This document shows, piece after piece, positions 8,642-13,707 of a stretch of 13,830 nt of DNA. Under the pieces are notes generated by a model, which did no database searches, was not told where the DNA came from, and was given only the letters and a program-made list of their open reading frames with translations. Numbering within the stretch: position 1 is the stretch's first letter; each line of letters starts with the position of its first letter. The stretch comes from Alphaproteobacteria bacterium. GTDB taxonomy: Bacteria; Pseudomonadota; Alphaproteobacteria; Sphingomonadales; SMXR01. The stretch is taken from contig SMXR01000101.1 in assembly GCA_004356215.1 (NCBI GenBank), positions 1-13,830 on the forward strand. The letters are read 5' to 3'. Made by a program: the position numbers and the translations under genes.

Positions 8642-9634
8642 TCAGGCCCCTTCCTGGGAAAACTTCTTTTCCTGAGCAAAGCCAGATCTGGTGGCCACAC
8701 GTAGGGACGCTGACCGGGCGCGGGGATTTGCAGCGATTTCCTCTTCGCTAGCTTTTATTCGTTTCTTCTGCGCCAAAATAAGGGTGGGCCCGCGCCATTT
8801 GCCGGGTGTTGCATCAGGAGGAGAGTGGCGCGAGCCCTGCGGGATATTCCCACTATTCTCGAAATAAAAATTTTTGACTATGCGATCCTCAAGCGAATGG
8901 AAGGAAACGACGGCGAGCCGCCCGCCTTCCCGCAAAAGCTTGAGGGACACATTTAAACCCTGGAGCAATTCATCCAGCTCCCGGTTGATATAAATTCTAA
9001 GCGCTTGAAAAACTTTTGTGGCGGGATGGGTCCGCCGGGCCGCCATCGATTTTTTGGCGCCCAGGGCATTAATTACAATTTTTGCCAGTTCGGTAGTGGT
9101 TTTTACCGGGGCTTCGGCCCGGGCTTTCACGATAAACCTGGCGATACGCCGTGAGGCGCGTTCTTCGCCAAAATTATAAAAGATATTGGCCAGGTCTTCT
9201 TCAGCATAGGTATTGACGACATCAGCGGCGGTTTCGCCCTTGCGGTCCATCCGCATATCCAGAGGACCCTCTTTCATAAATGAAAATCCCCGCTCGGCCT
9301 GGTCCAACTGGTAGGAAGAAACCCCAATATCCAGTGTAATCCCATCGACCGCTTCTTCGCCTTCGGCCTTAAGTAAATCATCCATGTTTGAGAATTTGCC
9401 GTGGAGAAGTTTAAGCCGGCCGGAAAATTCTTTTTCCAGCGCGCGGCCGCGCTCAATGGCATCGGGATCGCGATCGATGGCATAAACCTTGCAGTCGGCT
9501 GCATTCAGGATTGCCACTGAATAGCCGCCACCGCCAAAGGTGCCATCGACATAAATTTCGCCGTCCTTGGGGGCAAGCGCCTCAATAACTTCTTTGAGCA
9601 GGACGGGGATATGACTTTTTTTGTTGGTCATCAT
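8642..9634 (-). CDS. rsmH: RsmH (MraW), 16S rRNA C1402 N4-methyltransferase
   Basis: RsmH is a SAM-dependent methyltransferase that modifies the N4 position of 16S rRNA C1402 (E. coli numbering). The 330-residue protein begins with the family block HIPVLLKEVIEAL (8-20), followed by the SAM-binding DGTFGGGGYS (30-39) and AIDRDPDAI (52-60), LDIGVSSYQLDQAERGFSF (101-119), GPLDMRMD (123-130), VVSFHSLEDRIVK (242-254) and the C-terminal NPRARSASLRVATR (303-316). Two ATG codons are adjacent. The first (9632-9634) overlaps the mraZ stop in ATGA and has AAGGA 6 nt upstream; the second, 3 nt further in, has equally good spacing. It sits directly after mraZ, as in most dcw clusters. Confidence 0.97.
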   Translation of the reverse strand: MMTNKKSHIPVLLKEVIEALAPKDGEIYVDGTFGGGGYSVAILNAADCKVYAIDRDPDAIERGRALEKEFSGRLKLLHGKFSNMDDLLKAEGEEAVDGITLDIGVSSYQLDQAERGFSFMKEGPLDMRMDRKGETAADVVNTYAEEDLANIFYNFGEERASRRIARFIVKARAEAPVKTTTELAKIVINALGAKKSMAARRTHPATKVFQALRIYINRELDELLQGLNVSLKLLREGGRLAVVSFHSLEDRIVKNFYFENSGNIPQGSRHSPPDATPGKWRGPTLILAQKKRIKASEEEIAANPRARSASLRVATRSGFAQEKKFSQEGA

Positions 9635-10116
9635 CCGCGGTCCTTGTTGCCGAGCGAGAGATTTCTTGCGATCGGGCCAAGCTTTCCAGCCTCCACTTTG
9701 GCAATTTCAAGCTGGACTTCATAATGTTTTTCATAAGCCGGGGGGTTCCAGATCTGGAATTTGTTGCCGAGTCCGACAAAGGTGGCGGCTTCGGTAATGT
9801 TTGCGTGTTCAAGGTATTCATTGGGAAGATGTATCCGGCCCTCGGGATCGAAACTCATTTGCGTAGCCTTGCCAAGGAGAACCGTTGCCAGCGCCTCGTT
9901 TTCATCCGAGAAAAAACCGAAATCACTGTGGATACGTTCGGACAACTGCTCCATAAAAGAAGTATCCGCGCCTTCGATGCAGGGGTGTTTGAATGATTTG
10001 TAGGCGATTATACCCTGGAAACCGTCGGGGCCTATATTAGCGCGAAACAGGGCGGGAACCGAAACCCGGCCTTTTATATCCACCTTGTTGGTGGTTGTTG
10101 AAAGGAATTTTAACAC
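9631..10116 (-). CDS. mraZ: MraZ, DNA-binding regulator of the dcw cluster
   Basis: MraZ is an AbrB-fold transcription factor that usually represses its own operon by binding tandem TGGG-type repeats in the promoter region. The 161-residue product contains the two family repeats, each ending in a basic DNA-contact motif: DIKGRVSVPALFR (13-25) and DPEGRIHLPNEYL (90-102). It is slightly longer than the E. coli protein (152 residues). The start is GTG at 10114-10116, and the following LKFLSTTTNKVD matches the usual MraZ N-terminus. No in-frame start upstream gives a plausible alternative. GGAGGA lies directly against the GTG and a second GAGGAG lies 12 nt upstream, which is odd spacing. The gene is the first of the minus-strand operon, and TGGG repeats occur in the upstream region. 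Confidence 0.97.
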   Translation of the reverse strand: MLKFLSTTTNKVDIKGRVSVPALFRANIGPDGFQGIIAYKSFKHPCIEGADTSFMEQLSERIHSDFGFFSDENEALATVLLGKATQMSFDPEGRIHLPNEYLEHANITEAATFVGLGNKFQIWNPPAYEKHYEVQLEIAKVEAGKLGPIARNLSLGNKDRG

Positions 10117-10134
10117 TCCTCCGGTCCACTCCTC
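10114..10134 (-). promoter_or_regulatory. Duplicated Shine-Dalgarno/start element at mraZ
   Basis: On the minus strand the octamer GAGGAGTG occurs twice, 13 bp apart (10127-10134 and 10114-10121). The second copy contains the mraZ GTG start at its 3' end, with no spacer between GGAGGA and GTG. The first copy provides GAGGAG 12 nt upstream of that GTG. Neither spacing is optimal. The GTG inside the first copy is in a different frame, because the offset is 13. Confidence 0.6.
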
Positions 10135-10172
10135 TAAACCCGCTTTATCCAGCGTACTTTTTGTTTGCTCCC

Positions 10173-10196
10173 ACCAGACATACCCACGGGTCTGGT
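10173..10196. repeat. Perfect 7-bp inverted repeat in the mraZ leader
   Basis: ACCAGAC (10173-10179) and GTCTGGT (10190-10196) are perfect reverse complements separated by 10 nt. The element lies 57-80 nt upstream of the mraZ start, inside the probable 5' untranslated leader. It could form an RNA stem or be a palindromic protein site. There is no following T-run, so it is not an intrinsic terminator. Confidence 0.5.
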
Positions 10197-10220
10197 TTGT
10201 ACGCGCCTTATGGATGAATA

Positions 10221-10254
10221 TGGGATATCATGGGATTTTATGGGCGTCAATGGG
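10221..10254 (+). promoter_or_regulatory. Putative MraZ operator: four TGGG repeats at 10-bp period
   Basis: TGGG begins at 10221, 10231, 10241 and 10251, an exact 10-bp spacing, and each is preceded by A. A degenerate fifth copy (TGGA) lies on the same grid at 10211. TGGG repeats with 10-bp periodicity are the known binding pattern of MraZ upstream of mraZ genes. The repeats read on the plus strand, opposite to mraZ transcription, and overlap the candidate mraZ promoter, which fits autorepression. Confidence 0.8.
10222..10250 (-). promoter_or_regulatory. Candidate mraZ (dcw operon) promoter
   Basis: On the minus strand TTGACG (10245-10250) is followed after 17 bp by TATCCC (10222-10227). 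The -35 is a good sigma70-type match; the -10 is weak (TAT only). The predicted start near 10215 would give a leader of about 100 nt. The element coincides with the TGGG repeats, so the weak -10 may reflect the overlap with an operator. A different, CtrA-dependent start remains possible. Confidence 0.4.
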
Positions 10255-10286
10255 AAACCGCAAAAAAATGGCAGAAAACTAAGGTA

Positions 10287-10301
10287 TTAACAAAAGGTTA
10301 A
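10287..10301. promoter_or_regulatory. Putative CtrA-binding box TTAA-N7-TTAA
   Basis: The sequence TTAACAAAAGGTTAA matches the full consensus for the alphaproteobacterial cell-cycle regulator CtrA (TTAA, seven bases, TTAA). It is also the core of a 6-bp inverted repeat (ATTAAC and GTTAAT, 10286-10302). It lies about 171 bp upstream of the mraZ start codon and about 147 bp upstream of the DCC1-family gene, so either promoter or both could be controlled. The call is by consensus only; no ctrA gene is in the window. Confidence 0.65.
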
Positions 10302-10368
10302 TTTGGGAAAACCCCCCACCGCCCAGGTAAAACCGCCGACAATTCATGGATCAATTTTTCTCTTTTCC

Positions 10369-10374
10369 TTGACA
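10369..10374 (+). promoter_or_regulatory. Possible -35 element for the DCC1-family gene
   Basis: A perfect TTGACA on the plus strand, 75 nt upstream of the DCC1-family start and followed by an AT-rich stretch. No acceptable -10 hexamer lies 16-18 bp downstream (the 17-bp position reads ACGGCC), so this is only a partial promoter match. Confidence 0.25.
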
Positions 10375-10448
10375 TAATTTTTAAATATATGACGGCCTGA
10401 TGGTGCCGGTGCTATGGAAGTGCAACGCCCCGAAAAGAAGAAGGATTG

Positions 10449-10883
10449 ATGGTAGTAAGAAAAACAAAAGACGCTGCGGGAAACTTTTCGATCATGCTGT
10501 TCGACGGGGTTTGTAACTTTTGCTCGGGCTCGGTTTTATTCAGCCTCAAACGCCTGGATAACCCTGGGGTGCGTTTTTGCCCGATGCAAAGTCCGGCGGG
10601 TCAGGCGGTGCTGAAAAAACTGGGGTTTTCCTTAACCGACTACGAGACTTTCATCTTTATTGAAGAGGGCAAGGTTTATACCAAATCAGAAGCGGTTATC
10701 CTGCTTGGCAAAAACCTGAAGCGGCCATGGCCGGTGGTGGCGGGTTTAGTGGAATTATTTCCCAAAAATTTACTCGACTGGTTTTATATCCGGGTGGCTC
10801 GACACCGGTACAAAATTATGGGCAGGAAAAAGGAATGCCTTGTTCCTGGCCCCGAAATTATGAAATTTTTTATCCTAAAATAA
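10449..10883 (+). CDS. DCC1-family (DUF393) thiol-disulfide oxidoreductase-like protein
   Basis: A 144-residue soluble protein without a signal peptide. Near the N-terminus it carries FDGVCNFCSG (18-27), the DxxCxxC signature that names the DCC1/DUF393 family (Cys22, Cys25). A region resembling the family's PxQS segment follows (FCPMQS, 43-48). Family members are predicted thioredoxin-fold thiol-disulfide oxidoreductases; the substrate is unknown. Two further cysteines, Cys44 and Cys130, lie outside the motif. The ATG at 10449 was chosen; a TTG directly before it is in frame, and AAGGA ends 3 nt upstream of the ATG, so the exact start is uncertain by one codon. It is divergent from mraZ and convergent with rnpB, whose 3' end lies about 4 nt beyond this stop. 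Confidence 0.88.
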   Translation: MVVRKTKDAAGNFSIMLFDGVCNFCSGSVLFSLKRLDNPGVRFCPMQSPAGQAVLKKLGFSLTDYETFIFIEEGKVYTKSEAVILLGKNLKRPWPVVAGLVELFPKNLLDWFYIRVARHRYKIMGRKKECLVPGPEIMKFFILK

Positions 10884-10887
10884 TTGA

Positions 10888-11239
10888 AGGTCAGACGGCC
10901 TGTAAGCCGGGTTCTGTCCGCATGCAAGCATGGGGATGGCTATTCATCTGGGACTGTTGTTACCAACAGCCTCGAGCAACCTACCCGGATGCGCGCCGGA
11001 GACGGCACATATACATCCCTATTTGGTCTTGCTCCCGGTGGGGTTTACCGTGCCGCTTCTGTTACCAGAAGCGCGGTGCGCTCTTACCGCACCATTTCAC
11101 CCTTACCTATTGCTAGGCGGTATATTTTCTGTGGCACTTTCCCTCAGGTTGCCCTGGCCGGGGGTTACCCGGCACCGTGTCTCCGTGGAGCCCGGACTTT
11201 CCTCTGCGTATAAGCAGCAGCCATCCGGCCGTCTGACCT
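10888..11239 (-). ncRNA. rnpB: RNase P RNA (class A), catalytic RNA of ribonuclease P
   Basis: RNase P RNA removes 5' leaders from tRNA precursors with the protein RnpA. On the minus strand the conserved 5' core GAGGAAAGTCCGGGCTCC lies at 11187-11204, and the matching 3' core AGAACCCGGCTTAC at 10902-10915; together they form the universal P4 region. Between them are AGCAAGACCAAATAG and GATGAATAGCC, also typical of bacterial class A RNAs. The ends are set by the P1 helix: AGGTCAGACGGCC near the 5' end pairs with GGCCGTCTGACCT near the 3' end. The resulting length is about 352 nt, somewhat short of the E. coli RNA. A good promoter precedes it. No intrinsic terminator is visible after it, so the exact 3' boundary is by P1 pairing only. 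Confidence 0.96.
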
Positions 11240-11245
11240 GCGGAC

Positions 11246-11274
11246 TATGTAAGGTTATCTACCTTCCCAGTCAA
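11246..11274 (-). promoter_or_regulatory. rnpB promoter, sigma70-type
   Basis: On the minus strand TTGACT (11269-11274) and TACATA (11246-11251) are separated by 17 bp. The predicted +1 at 11239, 7 nt after the -10, coincides with the 5' end inferred independently from the RNase P RNA P1 helix. Confidence 0.8.
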
Positions 11275-11355
11275 GTTTTCCGCTTGCCTAAGGGACTAAG
11301 ATGCGGCACATACTGGGGCCGGAAAATCTTACCCGCAACACTTTGGAACCAAAAA

Positions 11356-11574
11356 ATGAAGCCACTTGTTTTTATAACTGGATTAACCTTAAGCGCATTT
11401 CTGTTAGCGGCTTGTGGCAAGGACAAAGCAGAACCCCTTGCCATAGAAGAGGCGGCGCTGGGGCCGAAAAGCAAGGACTTGATTAAAGACCTTCCCGATG
11501 ATCTGTCCGGTGACAAGGCAAAAGCCCGGTACACCTCTGAAACCTTGCGGGGCGAAGACGAGGACGAAAAGTAA
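11356..11574 (+). CDS. Small predicted lipoprotein of unknown function (72 aa)
   Basis: I do not recognise a family. The product begins with MKPLVFITGLTLSAFLLAAC, a signal peptide with one lysine, a hydrophobic core and the lipobox LAAC, predicting lipidation at Cys20 after export. The mature part is only 53 residues, highly charged and without cysteines, ending in the acidic cluster GEDEDEK; it is probably flexible. Residue 21 is Gly, not Asp, so the rule of +2 Asp retention in the inner membrane does not apply and outer-membrane sorting is possible. The frame is open far upstream, but that part is the antisense of rnpB; the ATG at 11356 is where the signal peptide begins. A weak GGA lies 8 nt upstream. 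It is transcribed divergently from rnpB. Confidence 0.82.
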   Translation: MKPLVFITGLTLSAFLLAACGKDKAEPLAIEEAALGPKSKDLIKDLPDDLSGDKAKARYTSETLRGEDEDEK

Positions 11575-11660
11575 ACCTAATAAATAAATGTCGTTTTTCC
11601 TGCCTCATTCGATGTTTCCTTTCATTTCCTGCTAGACCGACTTAAAAGTAATGTTTCTGT

Positions 11661-11693
11661 TTGACACCCAAGGTTTTGGGCCGGGGTTATAAT
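11661..11693 (+). promoter_or_regulatory. Promoter-like elements upstream of the MATE gene
   Basis: A perfect TTGACA (11661-11666) and a perfect TATAAT (11688-11693) are present but 21 bp apart, longer than the usual 16-18 bp. A small inverted repeat (CCCAA at 11667-11671 and TTGGG at 11676-11680, 4-nt loop) occupies the spacer. The TATAAT ends only 2 nt before the first ATG of the MATE reading frame, so a transcript starting there would not carry that ATG. Confidence 0.4.
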
Positions 11694-11695
11694 TT

Positions 11696-13045
11696 ATGGT
11701 CAAGGCGAAATTTATCGAAGGCTCATTGATGCGTCATATCCTTGTCATGACGCTGTCTTCAAGCGTGGGTCTGATTGCCCTCTTTATGGTTGATCTGGTC
11801 GATATTTATTTCCTCAGCTTGTTGCAAAACACATCAATTACCGCGGCCGTAGGGTTTGCCGGGAATGTCATGCTGCTGACCATTTCGGTTAACATCGGCC
11901 TGATGATCACGATGGGGGCGCTGGTGTCACGCAGCATCGGCGGACGCCAGGTCTTGAAGGCGAAGCGGGTGGCAACCAACGTTTTTGTTTTCGGGTTTTT
12001 ACTGGCGCTGGTTCTGGCCAGCGTTTTACTGATTTTCATTGATCCCTTTTTGAGCTTGATCGGGGCTGAGGGCGAAGCCAAGGTCCAGGCGTTGCGCTAT
12101 CTCTATATTCTGTTGCCCTCGGTGCCGTTTTTTGCCCTTTCGATGTGCGGCAATGGCGTGCTCAGGGGCTTGGGAGATGCCCGGCGTGCGATGTATGTGA
12201 CCCTTTCCGGGGCCATAGTAAATGCAATCCTTGATCCGATTTTTATCTTCGGGCTGGGGCTTGAAATCAGGGGGGCTGCCATCGCCACATTGATCGCCCG
12301 CCTGACCATGGTTGGCGTGGCGCTGTATGGCGCGATTTATGTCCACCGCATGATCACACCTTTCAATTTCCAGCGTTTCAAAAATTTCCTGAAACCCATC
12401 CTGAATATTGCCGTTCCGAGCATTTTGACCAACATCGTTACCCCGGTGGGTGCAATTTACATTATTGCCTTGATCGCAAATTATGGCGATGCCGCGGTGG
12501 CCGGCGCCTCAATTATCAACCGGTTGTCGCCGGTTGTTTTCAGTGTTTTATTTTCACTTTCAGGCGCTGTCGGACCAATTTTTGGACAAAACCTGGGGGC
12601 GTTGAATTTCCACCGCATCCGCGCAACCTTCCTGAACAGCCTTCAGTTTGCCAGTATTTACGTTCTCGGCGCCGCGGTTCTTTTATTCTTTGCCCAGGAT
12701 TTTATTGTCTGGGCATTCAAGGTCAGTGGCGAGAGCGCAGATCTGATCAAGTTTTTCTGCACCTGGCTGGCACTTCCGTTTGTGTTTCAGGCCGCCCAGT
12801 TTGTTGTCAATGCCGGTTTCAACAACCTCGGCAAGCCGATCTATGCCACCTGGTTAAATTTCGGCAAGATCTTTATCGGCACGATTCCTTTTGCCTATTT
12901 TGGCGGGGTTTGGTTCGGGGTTTACGGGGTGCTGACCGGGCCCGCGATTGGGGCGGCTATTTTCGGGATTATTGCCAGTATCTTCCTGCTGCTTTACACC
13001 CGCAATCTGGAAGCCAACCTGACCGGCAAAAAGAAAGCCGCCTAA
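11696..13045 (+). CDS. MATE-family efflux transporter (NorM/DinF-like)
   Basis: An inner-membrane antiporter expected to export organic cations, drugs or metabolites using a Na+ or H+ gradient. The 449-residue protein has about twelve membrane segments in two MatE repeats. Family landmarks are AVGFAGNV (51-58), VSRSIGG (77-83), GNGVLRGLGDARRAM (153-167), NAILDPIFIFGLGL (177-190) and GPIFGQNLGA (294-303). Two aspartates in the first helix (Asp33, Asp36) are candidate ion-binding residues. The basic tail is NLTGKKKAA. The start is ambiguous. The first ATG (11696) gives KFIEGSLMRHILVM, which resembles MATE N-termini, but an internal ATG (11729) has GAAGG 7 nt upstream and would fit the TATAAT at 11688. 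The substrate cannot be inferred. It ends tail-to-tail with the amidase, overlapping by 4 bp. Confidence 0.95.
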   Translation: MVKAKFIEGSLMRHILVMTLSSSVGLIALFMVDLVDIYFLSLLQNTSITAAVGFAGNVMLLTISVNIGLMITMGALVSRSIGGRQVLKAKRVATNVFVFGFLLALVLASVLLIFIDPFLSLIGAEGEAKVQALRYLYILLPSVPFFALSMCGNGVLRGLGDARRAMYVTLSGAIVNAILDPIFIFGLGLEIRGAAIATLIARLTMVGVALYGAIYVHRMITPFNFQRFKNFLKPILNIAVPSILTNIVTPVGAIYIIALIANYGDAAVAGASIINRLSPVVFSVLFSLSGAVGPIFGQNLGALNFHRIRATFLNSLQFASIYVLGAAVLLFFAQDFIVWAFKVSGESADLIKFFCTWLALPFVFQAAQFVVNAGFNNLGKPIYATWLNFGKIFIGTIPFAYFGGVWFGVYGVLTGPAIGAAIFGIIASIFLLLYTRNLEANLTGKKKAA

Positions 13046-13707
13046 AGCAGGGCGCGAAGCCGCCCCCAGGTCACCTCATCCGCCACGCCATCAACCTTTT
13101 CCGGCTGCCAGTGGCGCTGGAATGCCTTGATGATTTTCTCTAGGGGCGCACCCGGGTCATAACCGAATTGCGTCATCAAGTCCCGCAAGATCATCTGGTC
13201 TGCCGGTTTTGACGGCCCTGACTTGTTTGGCCAACGTCCGATCCCCTCCCGCGCCAACCGCTTCCAGGGGAATAATTCTCCAGGGTCATCCTTGCGCGCC
13301 GGGGCGACATCGGAATGGCCCAGAACCCGGCCGGCGGGAATCTCATGACGTCCTAAAATATCCTTAGCCAGGGTAATCAGACTAAAAACCTGGGGTTCGG
13401 GAAAGGGCACATATCCAAAGCCATGGCCGGGGTTGTGGATTTCAATCCCAATCGCCACGGAATTGATATCGGTTTCACCCTGCCAATACGCCAAACCGGC
13501 GTGCCAGGCACGTTTGCCCTCTTCCACTAAAACTGTGATGGCGCCATTGGTATCTATCAGGTAGTGGGCGCTGACCTTGGTTTTTGGATCGCACATGCGC
13601 GCAAGTGCAGCTTCAGCCGCCTCCATCCCGGTATAGTGCAACACCAGCATGTTGGGCACGCCTTCACCAAAGCGGTTATCAAAATTGGGGCTTGGGCGGT
13701 GCTGCAT
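13042..13707 (-). CDS. N-acetylmuramoyl-L-alanine amidase (Amidase_2 plus peptidoglycan-binding domain)
   Basis: A zinc amidase of the AmpD/AmiD superfamily that cleaves the bond between MurNAc (or anhydro-MurNAc) and L-alanine. The Amidase_2 domain covers about 10-160. Candidate zinc ligands are His24 (LHYTG), His131 (GHSDVAP) and Asp141 (KDDPG), with Glu89 and Lys139 as catalytic residues; the His131-Asp141 spacing equals that in E. coli AmiD. Residues about 170-221 resemble a PG_binding_1 domain (FQRHWQPEKVDGVADEVTWG). There is no signal peptide or lipobox, and an in-frame TGA 6 nt upstream of the ATG excludes a longer N-terminus. This favours a cytoplasmic AmpD-like role in muropeptide recycling, although the domain order is AmiD-like. 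GGAG lies 8 nt upstream; the upstream gene ends in TAATG, overlapping by 1 nt. Confidence 0.92.
   Translation of the reverse strand: MQHRPSPNFDNRFGEGVPNMLVLHYTGMEAAEAALARMCDPKTKVSAHYLIDTNGAITVLVEEGKRAWHAGLAYWQGETDINSVAIGIEIHNPGHGFGYVPFPEPQVFSLITLAKDILGRHEIPAGRVLGHSDVAPARKDDPGELFPWKRLAREGIGRWPNKSGPSKPADQMILRDLMTQFGYDPGAPLEKIIKAFQRHWQPEKVDGVADEVTWGRLRALL

Larger units (their letters stand above)
10117..10448. other. Divergent intergenic regulatory region between mraZ and the DCC1-family gene
   Basis: A 332-bp stretch with no credible coding sequence. From the mraZ side it holds the duplicated Shine-Dalgarno, a leader inverted repeat, the TGGG array with a candidate promoter, a CtrA-type box, a C-rich run (about 10311-10324), an isolated TTGACA followed by an AT-rich segment (10369-10390), and the purine-rich ribosome site for the plus-strand gene (AAGAAGAAGGA, 10435-10445). 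No intrinsic terminator was seen. Confidence 0.8.

Noticed and set aside
8638..8700. A 21-codon N-terminal extension of FtsL
   Set aside because: It overlaps rsmH almost completely. The ATG at 8635-8637 directly precedes the transmembrane helix, as expected for FtsL.
10305..10326. G-rich minus-strand run (GGGCGGTGGGGGG) as a possible G-quadruplex
   Set aside because: There are not four separated runs of three or more G, so a stable canonical quadruplex is not supported.
10869..10890. Intrinsic terminator for rnpB
   Set aside because: The sequence after P1 is AT-rich but has no stem-loop followed by a T-run on the minus strand.
10884..11355. Plus-strand open frames across 10727-11213 and a long N-terminal extension of the small lipoprotein (from 10930)
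   Set aside because: They lie antisense to the RNase P RNA, whose conserved cores explain the sequence. They have no ribosome site or recognisable family, and the lipoprotein signal peptide begins at 11356.
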